DNA from: Clostridium beijerinckii
Lineage (GTDB): Bacteria > Bacillota > Clostridia > Clostridiales > Clostridiaceae
Direction of reading: 5' to 3'
NCBI RefSeq assembly: GCF_018223745.1
Contig: NZ_CP073653.1
Span: 1,727,001-1,791,000, forward strand
DNA: 64,000 bases
Part shown: piece after piece, positions 52,163 through 61,410 of the stretch
How the letters are laid out: the number at the start of each line of letters is the position of its first letter
Position numbering within the stretch: position 1 is the stretch's first letter
Position numbers and translations under genes: made by a program
The notes under the pieces: model-generated
Seen by the model: the letters and a program-made list of their open reading frames with translations, nothing else
What the model was told of the DNA's origin: nothing
The model's database searches: none

Positions 52163-52888
52163 ATGATAAATATAAGCAATATAACAAAAAGTTATAATGG
52201 AAATTATAATGCGGTAAGCAATTTAAATTTGGAAATCAGGGATGGAGAAATATATGGATTATTAGGGCCTAATGGGGCTGGAAAAACAACAACTATTAAA
52301 ATGATAACTGGAATAATATCGCCTACATCGGGAAAAATTGAAATTAACGGAATTGATATTAGTAAAGAGCCAGTTAGAGCAAAAGAGCAATTTGGTTATG
52401 TTCCAGATAGCCCGGATATGTTTTTAAGATTAAGTGGAATGGAATATTTAAATTTCATGGCTGATGTTTATGGGGTTTCAAAGGAAGAAAGATTATCAAG
52501 GATAAGAGAAATATCAAAAAGGTTTGAAATGGAGTTGGCATTAGGAGATAAGATACATTCATATTCTCATGGTATGAGACAAAAGGTGGTTCTTATGGGA
52601 GTTTTGATTCATAAGCCAAAAGTTTGGATTTTAGATGAACCAATGACAGGTTTAGATCCAAAATCAGCATTTACATTAAAAGAAATGATGAGAGAACATG
52701 CCGATGAAGGAAATACCGTGATTTTTTCTACACATGTGTTGGAAGTTGCAGAGAAAGTCTGTGATAAAGTCGCGATTATTAATAAAGGGCAATTAATATT
52801 TAATGGAACACTAAGCAATATGAGAAAAGAGTTTAAAGAGAATGAATCCTTAGAAGAGATGTTTTTGGAGATGATTCAAGATGAATAG
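52163..52888 (+). CDS. ABC transporter ATP-binding protein
   Basis: A 241-residue ABC ATPase of the drug/gliding-motility exporter type: Walker A GPNGAGKTTTIKM, Q-loop FGYVPDSP, signature YSHGMRQKVVLMG (SHGMRQ in place of SGGQ), Walker B VWILDEPMTGLDP, H-loop STHVLE. It drives the permease encoded behind it, with an 8-base overlap. AAGGAG precedes the ATG. The substrate is unknown. Confidence 0.92.
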   Translation: MINISNITKSYNGNYNAVSNLNLEIRDGEIYGLLGPNGAGKTTTIKMITGIISPTSGKIEINGIDISKEPVRAKEQFGYVPDSPDMFLRLSGMEYLNFMADVYGVSKEERLSRIREISKRFEMELALGDKIHSYSHGMRQKVVLMGVLIHKPKVWILDEPMTGLDPKSAFTLKEMMREHADEGNTVIFSTHVLEVAEKVCDKVAIINKGQLIFNGTLSNMRKEFKENESLEEMFLEMIQDE

Positions 52889-54518
52889 GCTTAAGATAAT
52901 AACAAAATATTTTATAAGAAATGCATTTGAGGAAATGTTTGCTAGTAGTAAGAAAATGAAACCTGTATTCGCAGTGATGCTAATGATATTTATTGTAGTA
53001 ATGTTATCTATGCCTTTTACTGTAATAATAAGTGAAGGCTACGGACCGCTTCATGCTATGAGACAGGAAGGAATATTATTATCAATAATATTGTCAATTG
53101 GGGAGAGTGTTTCTTTCATCTTTGGAATGTATACAATAATAAATATCTTATACTTTTCAAATGATATTGAAGTTATATTACCACTTCCTTTTAAAAGTAG
53201 TGAAATAGTATTTGGAAAGTTTATGGCAGTGTTAATTAATATGTATGTGTATACATCAATGTTAATTTTGCCACTTATAGTCTATGGATTTGTGTCAAAG
53301 GCAAGCTTCTTGTATTATTTATATGGAATTATAGTGTTATTAATAACTCCTATTATACCGATGGTATTGGCATCGTTAATATGCATGATTCTTATGAGGT
53401 TCACTAGCTTATCTAAGCATAAAGATGCATTTAGAGTATTTACAGGGTGTGCATCACTAATATTGATAGTAGGATTCAATTTTTTTACATCAAGTTCTGG
53501 AAGAAGTACAAATTCACAGCAAATGATTCAAAGATTTTCAGATGGAAATAACAGCGCGATGAGTACGCTAAATGATATTTTCATAACAAGTAGATTTTCT
53601 TCAAATGGGCTATTATATAATAATGACATTAGAGGCTTACTTAATATACTTATGTCTTTATGCCTAAGTTTAATTATTTTCATAATATATTATTATATAG
53701 GAGGAAAGTTATATTTAAAGGGAGTAATAGGTATTTCTGAAACTTATAGCAAGAGGGAAAATATTTTAGAAAACGGTAAGGCAGATAAAATAATAAAAGA
53801 AAATTCAAAGTTAAAAGCATTAATTATAAAAGATATTAAAATCTTATTCAGAACTCCTCAATTCTTTATTAATTGCATAGCGATGATGTTTTACATGCCG
53901 GCAGTAATGGGTGTTGCATTTTTTTCCGGTGGTAAACTATCAGAGTATAGGTATTTATTAAATAGTAGTCCCAAATGGAATGCGATTACCATAGCAATTG
54001 CATTTGTAGGTGGAACGGTATGTATAATGTCAGGTGGAGCAGGTGCAAGTGCACTTTCAAGAGAGGGGAAAGATTTTATTGTATCGAAGTATATTCCTGT
54101 GGAATATAAAACTCAGCTATACTCTAAGATTCTTTCATCATTATTTATAAATGAATTTGGGATGGTTATAGTTGTCTTAGGACTCTTATTAGTAAACGTA
54201 AGTCCTATCATAATATTGCTCGGGACGATATCTTCATTTGGATCAATACTTATGGTAACTTTATTGGGATTATATATAGACTTTAAATCACCAAAATTGG
54301 AATGGGAAAATGAAAAAGCTATGTTTAAAAATAATTATATACCTCTATTAATTATGCTTATTATATTTATATTAGGAGCTGGTTTAGTAGTAGCTGCCAT
54401 AATATTGAGGAATTATGTAATTATATTTGGAATTTGCATTATTATTTCACTTGTTGGAAGTAGTCTTTTATATAAAGGCTTATTAAAGAATGCTTATAAA
54501 ATATATAATGAAAAATAG
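52881..54518 (+). CDS. ABC exporter permease
   Basis: A 545-residue membrane protein with about twelve hydrophobic segments, starting ~28-50 and ending ~515-535, and cytoplasmic stretches such as LPLPFKSSEIVFGKFMAVLINMYVY and KALIIKDIKILFRTPQFFINCIAMM. This layout matches the large permeases paired with single ATPases in Firmicutes (putative ABC exporter family). It overlaps the ATPase gene, so it is translated in step. The substrate is unknown. Confidence 0.85.
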   Translation: MNRLKIITKYFIRNAFEEMFASSKKMKPVFAVMLMIFIVVMLSMPFTVIISEGYGPLHAMRQEGILLSIILSIGESVSFIFGMYTIINILYFSNDIEVILPLPFKSSEIVFGKFMAVLINMYVYTSMLILPLIVYGFVSKASFLYYLYGIIVLLITPIIPMVLASLICMILMRFTSLSKHKDAFRVFTGCASLILIVGFNFFTSSSGRSTNSQQMIQRFSDGNNSAMSTLNDIFITSRFSSNGLLYNNDIRGLLNILMSLCLSLIIFIIYYYIGGKLYLKGVIGISETYSKRENILENGKADKIIKENSKLKALIIKDIKILFRTPQFFINCIAMMFYMPAVMGVAFFSGGKLSEYRYLLNSSPKWNAITIAIAFVGGTVCIMSGGAGASALSREGKDFIVSKYIPVEYKTQLYSKILSSLFINEFGMVIVVLGLLLVNVSPIIILLGTISSFGSILMVTLLGLYIDFKSPKLEWENEKAMFKNNYIPLLIMLIIFILGAGLVVAAIILRNYVIIFGICIIISLVGSSLLYKGLLKNAYKIYNEK

Positions 54519-54533
54519 TCAGAATAAGATAAA

Positions 54534-54576
54534 AATGCATTACAAAAATTTGTTTTTTGATTTTGTAATGCATTTT
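54534..54576 (+). terminator. Terminator of ABC exporter operon
   Basis: AATGCATTACAAAA / TTTTGTAATGCATT stem, 13-base loop, then TTGAATT. The T tract is weak, but the stem is nearly perfect over 14 bp. Confidence 0.75.
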
Positions 54577-54590
54577 GAATTAAAGTTAAT

Positions 54591-54619
54591 TTGACACCAA
54601 CTTAGTGTAATGATATAAT
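54591..54619 (+). promoter_or_regulatory. Consensus promoter of thi operon
   Basis: Perfect TTGACA (54591-54596) and TATAAT (54614-54619), 17-base spacer. Confidence 0.9.
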
Positions 54620-54625
54620 CATTTA

Positions 54626-54692
54626 CAGAGTGTGAAGGTCACACGAAGGGGTACACCACCTTGGGTGTATTTTTTCGTGTGGCCTTTTTTAG
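54626..54692 (+). promoter_or_regulatory. Attenuator-like leader of thiS
   Basis: Right behind the promoter, GGTCACACGAA (54637-54647) pairs with TTCGTGTGGCC (54674-54684) and is followed by TTTTTT, with an inner hairpin TACACC/GGGTGTA. A complete terminator therefore stands between the promoter and thiS, so transcription must read through it. The conserved parts of a TPP riboswitch are absent. A thiS-associated RNA motif has been proposed computationally in Clostridia; I cannot confirm that this is it. Confidence 0.7.
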
Positions 54693-54720
54693 TCATATTA
54701 AATATTTAAGAGGTGATTAA

Positions 54721-54918
54721 ATGGTAAAAGTGAATGGAAAAGAGGCAGATAATGCAACTGGATTATCGTTAGAGGACTTTCTTATCAGTGAAGGATATTT
54801 AATAGATAAGATTGTAGTTGAGCTAAATGGTGAAATAATGCCAAAACCCCAATATAAGCAGACAAATATTAAAGATGGTGATTCTTTAGAAGTAATTAGC
54901 TTTGTTGGAGGCGGCTGA
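54721..54918 (+). CDS. thiS: Sulfur carrier protein ThiS
   Basis: A 65-residue ubiquitin-like protein: MVKVNGKEADNATGLSLEDF, VVELNGEIMPKPQYKQT, DGDSLEVISFVGGG. The terminal Gly-Gly is adenylated and thiocarboxylated to deliver sulfur for thiamine thiazole synthesis. AGAGGTG precedes the ATG. No thiF adenylyltransferase gene follows; a 205-base gap with no credible gene separates it from thiG. Confidence 0.93.
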   Translation: MVKVNGKEADNATGLSLEDFLISEGYLIDKIVVELNGEIMPKPQYKQTNIKDGDSLEVISFVGGG

Positions 54919-55123
54919 TGCATTAATAAATTCAGAAATATCACTAATGTATATTATCAACAATAAAAACAATAATTTTACTGCAAGATCTAGATTAGAA
55001 AAGGACAAGCTTTTAAATTAAGTTATTTATTTAATAATTTGGTTATAAATATTAATTTATTTTAATAATCGAATTTTATATACTGCTAGTTCTTGCTGAA
55101 AAATGCTAAAGGAGAGTATTGGA

Positions 55124-55894
55124 ATGAAAAAAGATGTATTAACACTTGGAGGACATGAATTCTCATCAAGATTCATACTAGGGTCTGGAAAATATAATTT
55201 GAATTTAATTAAGGCTGCAGTTGAGAATGCAGGCGCACAGATGATTACTTTGGCATTAAGACGCGCTAATACAAGCGGAGGTGAAAATATTTTGGATTTT
55301 ATTCCAGAGGGTGTTACATTGCTTCCAAATACATCTGGGGCAAGAAATGCGGAAGAAGCAGTTAGAATTGCAAGACTTGCAAGAGCAATGAATTGTGGTG
55401 ATTTTGTAAAAGTTGAAATAATTCATGACTCAAAATATTTGCTTCCAGATAATTATGAGACTATTAAAGCAACTGAGATTCTTGCTAAAGAAGGTTTTAT
55501 AGTAATGCCATATATGCATGCAGATTTAAATGTGGCTCGTGATTTAGTTAATGCTGGAGCAGCGTGTATTATGCCTCTTGCATCACCGATTGGATCTAAT
55601 AAAGGTTTAGCTACAAAAGAATTCATAAAAATATTAGTAGATGAAATAGATCTTCCAATTATTGTGGATGCAGGGATTGGAAGACCATCTCAAGCCTGTG
55701 AAGCTATGGAAATGGGAGTGGCAGCTGTTATGGCTAATACTGCAATTGCGACAGCTGGTGATATTCCAGCTATGGCAGGAGCATTTAAACAAGCAATTGA
55801 GGCAGGACGTGCAGCATATCTTTCAGGACTAGGTAGAGTTCTAGATAAAGGTGCTTCTGCGTCATCACCATTAACTGGGTTTTTAGAAGATTAG
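55124..55894 (+). CDS. thiG: Thiazole synthase ThiG
   Basis: A 256-residue TIM-barrel enzyme that condenses deoxyxylulose 5-phosphate, dehydroglycine and ThiS thiocarboxylate to the thiazole phosphate. [54 protein letters not shown] (Schiff-base Lys region), [12 protein letters not shown] and [18 protein letters not shown] are all present. The ATG at 55124 follows AAAGGAGAG; an in-frame ATG at 55103 lies before that site. thiH follows after ten bases. Confidence 0.95.
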   Translation: MKKDVLTLGGHEFSSRFILGSGKYNLNLIKAAVENAGAQMITLALRRANTSGGENILDFIPEGVTLLPNTSGARNAEEAVRIARLARAMNCGDFVKVEIIHDSKYLLPDNYETIKATEILAKEGFIVMPYMHADLNVARDLVNAGAACIMPLASPIGSNKGLATKEFIKILVDEIDLPIIVDAGIGRPSQACEAMEMGVAAVMANTAIATAGDIPAMAGAFKQAIEAGRAAYLSGLGRVLDKGASASSPLTGFLED

Positions 55895-55904
55895 GAGGCA
55901 GACT

Positions 55905-57065
55905 ATGAGCGAAGAACGTATAAATCACATGGAATATATGGCTGGGATGGAAGTATTAGAATCAGATGTAATGGATAAAGTAATTAATCACATGGAAGCT
56001 TATGATTATAATAAGTATACAGAAACAGATGTTAGAGTGGCTTTGGATAATGATTATCGTACCATAGAAGATTTTGCAGCATTATTATCACCAGCAGCTA
56101 TGCCGTTTTTAGAGGAGATGGCTCAATTAGCTAAAGAGGAAACAAGAAAGCATTTTGGTAACTCAGTTTACATGTTCACACCACTATATCTAGCAAATTA
56201 TTGTGAGAACTATTGTATTTATTGTGGATTTAACTGTCATAATAAAATACGCAGAGCGAAGTTAAATTTCGATGAAATAGAGAAAGAAATGCAGGCAATA
56301 GCTAAAACAGGTTTGGAGGAAGTGCTTCTGCTTACTGGTGAAAGCAGAAAAATGTCAGATGTAAAATATATTGGAGAAGCTTGTAAGATAGCACGTAAGT
56401 ATTTTAAGATGGTAGGATTAGAAGTATATCCTATGAATTCTGATGAATATGAATATCTTCAAGAATGCGGTGCAGATTTTGTAACTGTATTCCAGGAAAC
56501 TTATAATTCAGATAAATATGAAACACTTCATCTTGAAGGGCATAAGCGCATATTTCCATATAGACTTAATGCGCAAGAAAGAGCTCTAAAAGGTGGGATG
56601 CGTGGTGTTGGATTTGCAGCATTACTTGGCCTAGATGACTTTAGAAAAGATGCTTTTGCGACAGGGGTACATGCATACCTTCTTCAAAGAAAGTATCCGC
56701 ATGCAGAGATAGCATTTTCATGTCCAAGGTTAAGACCAATTATTAATAATGATAAAATTAATCCAAAGGATGTGCATGAGAAACAACTCTTGCAAGTCAT
56801 TACAGCGTACCGTCTTTTTATGCCTTTTGCTAATATTACGATTTCTACAAGAGAATGCGAAAGATTTCGTAATAATGTAATTGGCTTAGCAGCTACTAAG
56901 ATTTCAGCAGGTGTAAGTACAGGAATAGGAAGCCATGCGGAAGATGCAGAAGACAGGGGAGATAATCAATTTGAAATTGCAGATAACAGATCAGTAGATG
57001 AAGTGTATGAAGCAATTAAGTCTAAAGGCTTACAGCCTGTAATGAATGATTATGTATATTTATAA
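55905..57065 (+). CDS. thiH: 2-iminoacetate synthase ThiH (radical SAM)
   Basis: A 386-residue radical SAM enzyme that cleaves tyrosine to dehydroglycine and p-cresol for the anaerobic thiazole route. The 4Fe-4S cysteines are C100, C104 and C107 in ANYCENYCIYCGFNC. PLYLANYC, LLLTGESRKMS, FQETYNSDKYETLHLEGHKR and STRECERFRN are typical. AGGAGG precedes the ATG. With thiS and thiG it forms the oxygen-independent branch expected in a strict anaerobe. Confidence 0.95.
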   Translation: MSEERINHMEYMAGMEVLESDVMDKVINHMEAYDYNKYTETDVRVALDNDYRTIEDFAALLSPAAMPFLEEMAQLAKEETRKHFGNSVYMFTPLYLANYCENYCIYCGFNCHNKIRRAKLNFDEIEKEMQAIAKTGLEEVLLLTGESRKMSDVKYIGEACKIARKYFKMVGLEVYPMNSDEYEYLQECGADFVTVFQETYNSDKYETLHLEGHKRIFPYRLNAQERALKGGMRGVGFAALLGLDDFRKDAFATGVHAYLLQRKYPHAEIAFSCPRLRPIINNDKINPKDVHEKQLLQVITAYRLFMPFANITISTRECERFRNNVIGLAATKISAGVSTGIGSHAEDAEDRGDNQFEIADNRSVDEVYEAIKSKGLQPVMNDYVYL

Positions 57066-57149
57066 GATTAATAAGATGTTTATATCTTTAAACATAGGCA
57101 AAGATAGATAAGTTGTAATCTAAATATATCTTAATACTGAAATAATTTA

Positions 57150-57182
57150 GTAGGAATCTCTAATTGATTCCTACTTTTTTTT
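57150..57182 (+). terminator. Terminator of thi operon
   Basis: GTAGGAATC / GATTCCTAC perfect stem, 7-base loop, then TTTTTTTT. Confidence 0.92.
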
Positions 57183-57240
57183 AGATAAATTTATTATACT
57201 AATTATAGTTTGACTTATATATAAGAATTATAAAATAAAT

Positions 57241-58784
57241 AGGGGGTGCTTTAAAACCCCCTATATTTATATGTAGTATTCCAAAATATAGTAATTTGTA
57301 AAATGGCGTAGAATGACCCTCAATTTTTTATCAAGGTTCATTACAAAAAATGCCATATTAATAACGCACTCAGCAGTTTCTTTTAAATCTGCAAATATTC
57401 TGGCTAAACCATATCTAGTTTTACCAGTACCAAACTTTCCCTCAACTTCATTTCTTTCGCATGTATCAACATACTCTTGATTTTTTTCAGCTTTAGTTTT
57501 ATTCTTTTTAGGTCTGCCTAAAGCAGGGCCGGTAATGCTAATTCCATTTTCTTTGCAATAGTTTAAGTTTTTTCTATTTCTATAAATTTTATCAGCCAAT
57601 ATTCTTTCAGGATAAAAGCCATTTCTTGCTTTATAACTCTCTGTTATAGGTATTAAGCTTTCGCATTCGTTGTAAGCATCCCAACTCAACTTTTCCATTC
57701 TAACATAACCATTAGCAACACTTATTTCAACTTTTGCCCCGAATTCCGTAGGAGCTTTAGTTTTTCCTCTAACAATTGGTCTAACATGTGGTTGACTGAT
57801 ACTAACAATCCTATTTTCTACTGTATGTTTTCTATTATCAAACATATATTTTTGTTGATGATATAACTGTAAAATCACTTCATATTCTTCTGATTGTCGA
57901 CTATTAAGCTTTTTTCCATTCGCAATAAAATTTACTACATATCCAATATCTCTAGCAATATAATTTAATTGTTTCCTTATAGCTTTGCGCATCTTTTTAG
58001 AATTTTTCTTTCTGGCCTTTGAAACATTTAGAAAATCCTTACGCGCAATTTTCCTATAAGTTCTAGGCTTTTTAGATTCAGAAGGATTATGCAATTGATC
58101 AATATATCCTTCAAGTTTTTCTCTTGCAGAATTTAAAAGATTTAAATCTTGTGGATAAGTTATATAGGCTGGAGTACATGTTGCATCAATAATGATAGTG
58201 CCTTGATTAGATTGATCTGAATCATTTCCATCATCATTATCGTCATGCTTATCTTTATCATCATTATTTTTAGTAGTATCTTTAAGAATAGTATTATTCA
58301 TTTCAATAATCATATCATCATCAATTCTTTTTCGAAATTCAACCATTGAAGACGCTCCAAATGGTGCGGAATTTTGGAATTCTTTCAAACCAATAAAATA
58401 TTGAAGGTAAGGATTTTCGGCGATAGCAGATACCGTTTCACGATCGGAACAATTAAGTTTTTGCTTTATTATTAAGCTTCCTAATACAATTCGAAATGGT
58501 TTTGATGGACGACCATTATTAATGAATTGTTTAGCATATGTTTCTTCAAATTCATGCCATGGTATTATTGACGCTAATTTAACCCACCTATTATTTTTAT
58601 CTAATTCTCCGTATGGAAATATAAAATCTTCTATTTTTAATTGGTTATCAATTGAATACATATAAATTCACTCCTAAGTGCAAGGGTTTTTACCCTATAT
58701 TTAAAATATCTATGCACTTAGTATTCCATAAAATATCATACATAATACTATTCCAAACACTTAAGCCAATTTGGAGCAGCCCCT
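57241..58784 (-). mobile_element. IS5-like insertion sequence behind tetR
   Basis: A 1544-bp element with ends AGGGGGTGCT and (reverse) AGGGGCTGCT, flanked on both sides by AAAT (57237-57240 and 58785-58788), a probable 4-bp target duplication. It holds one minus-strand transposase gene. Its right end lies two bases from the tetR stop codon, so it has replaced whatever was behind tetR, probably including the native terminator. Confidence 0.82.
57267..58661 (-). CDS. IS5/IS1182-like DDE transposase
   Basis: 464 residues. N-terminal DUF772-type domain (RWVKLASIIPWHEFEETYAKQF, GRPSKPFRIVLGSLIIKQKLNCSDRETVSAIAENPYLQYFIGL), an Asp/Asn/Lys-rich low-complexity insert at ~128-150, then catalytic segments IIIDATCTPAYITYPQDLNLLN (D), ILADKIYRNRKNL (D) and RNEVEGKFGTGKTRYGLARI (E). 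The frame is intact, with AGGAGTGAAT before the ATG, so the element could be active. Confidence 0.88.
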   Translation of the reverse strand: MYSIDNQLKIEDFIFPYGELDKNNRWVKLASIIPWHEFEETYAKQFINNGRPSKPFRIVLGSLIIKQKLNCSDRETVSAIAENPYLQYFIGLKEFQNSAPFGASSMVEFRKRIDDDMIIEMNNTILKDTTKNNDDKDKHDDNDDGNDSDQSNQGTIIIDATCTPAYITYPQDLNLLNSAREKLEGYIDQLHNPSESKKPRTYRKIARKDFLNVSKARKKNSKKMRKAIRKQLNYIARDIGYVVNFIANGKKLNSRQSEEYEVILQLYHQQKYMFDNRKHTVENRIVSISQPHVRPIVRGKTKAPTEFGAKVEISVANGYVRMEKLSWDAYNECESLIPITESYKARNGFYPERILADKIYRNRKNLNYCKENGISITGPALGRPKKNKTKAEKNQEYVDTCERNEVEGKFGTGKTRYGLARIFADLKETAECVINMAFFVMNLDKKLRVILRHFTNYYILEYYI

Positions 58785-58789
58785 AAATA

Positions 58790-59440
58790 TTATTTATTTT
58801 TCGATTGAAGACCCAATATAATTACTTCAAGATATCCTGCAAAACGCGAAACAAAATCAGGTGGGGCTTCTAGTAGTGAAACAGTTTGAAATTCTTGACG
58901 TTGGTTTTTAGAGGATACTGCTGGAGAATATAAACTAGCGGCATAATAAATCTGATATTCATTAAAAAGTTTAAGCTCATCGTCTGTCAGGTTAGGAATA
59001 AATTTTTTAGTAATCAAATTTAATTTACCAAAGCTATTAGCAAGATCTTGCTTCAATATCTCCAGTGATTTTGTTGTCACATTACTTCTTAATACTGAAA
59101 CTAAAATTGAGAACAGCTTTAAAAAACGCTGATTTTCATACATTTGTTCTGACCATAACAGACAAAATGTTTTAAGTTCTAATTGATCATAATCTCTAAG
59201 TTTATCATATGTCTTTTTTACCCATTTTTCTAAATCTGAACTTAATATCCATAGGAAAATCTCTTCCTTAGTGGAAACGTATTTATATAAATTTGCTCTT
59301 GAAAAATTTAACTCATTAGCAATTGAAGCAAGTGTGATTTTTTCTAAGGGCTCTCTTTCATATAGCTTTAATGTAGCCTCTATGATTTGTTCACGCCTAA
59401 TGCTTTTTTGTTCTTCGTTTCGAGCGCGTTGAAATTCCAT
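58790..59440 (-). CDS. TetR family regulator of efflux pump
   Basis: A 216-residue repressor. The N-terminal helix-turn-helix is RREQIIEATLKLYEREPLEKITLASIANELNFSRANLYKYVSTKEEIFLWIL (~16-66), followed by a helical ligand-binding domain. GAGGAGG precedes the ATG. It is divergent from a DHA2-type pump with three palindromic sites between, the classical arrangement for a drug-inducible efflux system. The stop codon is two bases from an IS end, but the protein seems complete. Confidence 0.9.
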   Translation of the reverse strand: MEFQRARNEEQKSIRREQIIEATLKLYEREPLEKITLASIANELNFSRANLYKYVSTKEEIFLWILSSDLEKWVKKTYDKLRDYDQLELKTFCLLWSEQMYENQRFLKLFSILVSVLRSNVTTKSLEILKQDLANSFGKLNLITKKFIPNLTDDELKLFNEYQIYYAASLYSPAVSSKNQRQEFQTVSLLEAPPDFVSRFAGYLEVIILGLQSKNK

Positions 59441-59497
59441 TTCTTTACCTCCTCACTAATTGACAATTACATCATAGCAAATGAATCATAAACTTAC

Positions 59498-59577
59498 AAG
59501 TTACTAAATGTTACTCAAAATTCATTGACAAGTTACGCGGTGTAACTTATACTTAAATAAGTTTCGTAGTGTAACTT
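59498..59577. promoter_or_regulatory. TetR operator array and efflux promoter
   Basis: A promoter TTGACA (59525-59530), 17-base spacer, TATACT (59548-59553) contains the perfect palindrome AAGTTAC-GCGGT-GTAACTT (59530-59548). A second copy with one mismatch follows at 59559-59577, 29 bases further on, and a third weaker one (AAGTTAC-TAAAT-GTTACTC) lies upstream at 59498-59516 toward tetR. Confidence 0.82.
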
Positions 59578-59726
59578 ATATTTTGAAAATCGCAGATATG
59601 ATAAAAAGTCATAAATTAATGAGAAGAGACGTATAAGAAAGCTTAAGTAACTTAGAAGCAGTAGTATGTAAATGTTTTAGCTTATTTAATGCCTAGTAAT
59701 ATGTTAAATAATGGGGTGAGTAAAGA

Positions 59727-61250
59727 ATGAAGGATAATAGTAATGAGCAGGCCAATCCATGGTTAGCAATGATAGTTATCATAGTTGGTACATTTATGTC
59801 AGTACTAAGCAGTAGTATAATTAATGTTGCATTAACTAAAATGATGTCTGTATTTGGCGTAGGATTGGATGATGTGAAGTGGGTAATGACAGCTTATACA
59901 TTAGCACTTGGAGCAATTATTCCTTTAACAGGATATCTTCAAGATATTTTTGGCGCTAAAAAAGTATATATAGTTGCATTGGCGATTTTTACAATAGGGT
60001 CTGCGTTATGCGGATTTGCATGGAGCAATTCTAGTATGATAGCATTTCGTGTATTTCAAGCTATTGGAGGAGGGATGATGCAGCCTGTTGGCATGAGTAT
60101 AATATATTCTGTATTTCCAAGAAAAAAGATAGGACTTGCACTTGGAGTTTATGGAATAGCAGCTATGGCCGCACCTGCTATAGGACCAACTCTTGGTGGA
60201 CTGATTATAGAAAAAATGGATTGGAGACTAATTTTTACAGTAAATATCCCAATAGGAATAATAGGAGTATTGTTGGGGATGATTATTTTAAAAGGCCAAC
60301 CTATGAAACCATTTAAGGCATTTGATATAGTAGGATTTTTATCATCTACAGTAGGTTTGGTAAGTTTGTTATATGTACTTGGAAAAGGATCCTCAATTGA
60401 TTGGGGTGATATGATAAATCCAATGTTAGTAGCGTTGGGGAGTTTAAGCCTCATATTATTTGTGGTTAATGAACTTACACATCCAGACCCACTATTAGAT
60501 CTGAGAGTTCTCAAACTATTTGATTTTAGTATGAGCTTAGTTATAATAACTGTGTTAACTATAGGATTAATGGGAGGGTCATATGTATTGCCTTTATTTC
60601 TGCAGAATGTAAGGGGATATACTGCGATGCAGGCGGGACTTATCATGTTTCCATCAGCACTAGTTATGGGGGCTTTGATGCCATTAAGCGGAACGCTTTA
60701 TGATAAATTCGGAGCTAAACCTGTAGTTATACCAGGTCTTATTATATTAGCACTAGCTACATTTAAGTTGTCAACAGCTATAAGCATGAATTCTAGCAAG
60801 GAATCAATAATATTTATTAACTGTATAAGATCTATTGGATTAGGAATAGCTATGATGCCTATTAGCACTGCTGGTATGAATGTAGTAAAAGGCGAAATGA
60901 TTCCAAGAGCATCAGCATTGAATAGCACTATAAGACAGGTGGCAAGTTCTCTTGCTGTAACCATAATGACAGTAATAATACAATCGAAAACAAGTTATAA
61001 TTATTCAAAACTTGCAGAGCAAATAAATATCTACAATAAAACAGCAGTAGGAACTATAAATTCACTAACAAAATCATATATGTATGAAGGTTTTTCACAA
61101 GAAACTTCTAAAGTTATGGCACTATCTCAATTGGCAAAAATTATTCAAGGACAAGCATCTGTAGATGCTATGGCATATTCTATTTCTGTAACTGGAGCTA
61201 TAGCTGTTATTGCTATATTTTTAACATTATTTATGAGAACTAGAAGATGA
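59727..61250 (+). CDS. DHA2-family multidrug efflux MFS transporter
   Basis: A 507-residue, ~14-helix major facilitator of the DHA2/EmrB-QacA type: NPWLAMIVIIVGTFMSVLSSSIINVALTKM (helix 1, motif D1), DDVKWVMTAYTLALGAIIPLTGYLQDIFGAKKVYIVALAIF (motif A), and GVYGIAAMAAPAIGPTLGGLII (motif C, GPTLGG) typical of drug/proton antiporters. GGGGTGAG precedes the ATG. Control by the divergent TetR protein is strongly suggested by the operator array. Confidence 0.92.
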   Translation: MKDNSNEQANPWLAMIVIIVGTFMSVLSSSIINVALTKMMSVFGVGLDDVKWVMTAYTLALGAIIPLTGYLQDIFGAKKVYIVALAIFTIGSALCGFAWSNSSMIAFRVFQAIGGGMMQPVGMSIIYSVFPRKKIGLALGVYGIAAMAAPAIGPTLGGLIIEKMDWRLIFTVNIPIGIIGVLLGMIILKGQPMKPFKAFDIVGFLSSTVGLVSLLYVLGKGSSIDWGDMINPMLVALGSLSLILFVVNELTHPDPLLDLRVLKLFDFSMSLVIITVLTIGLMGGSYVLPLFLQNVRGYTAMQAGLIMFPSALVMGALMPLSGTLYDKFGAKPVVIPGLIILALATFKLSTAISMNSSKESIIFINCIRSIGLGIAMMPISTAGMNVVKGEMIPRASALNSTIRQVASSLAVTIMTVIIQSKTSYNYSKLAEQINIYNKTAVGTINSLTKSYMYEGFSQETSKVMALSQLAKIIQGQASVDAMAYSISVTGAIAVIAIFLTLFMRTRR

Positions 61251-61410
61251 TATAAAAAATTAAACTATAATAGAGGAATGTGTTATTTAATAATAGATAT
61301 ATATAAATTAAAAAGATATTAATATAAAAATAATATAAAATTTTACTAATGAATTTGATAGACAAATAAGAAAATACTTATAAAGTAAATTGATTAAAGG
61401 GGATAGAATA

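Noticed and set aside
54919..55123. thiF remnant between thiS and thiG
   Set aside because: The open stretch after thiS (about 34 codons) shows no ATP-binding or cysteine motif of ThiF, and no similarity that I can recognise.
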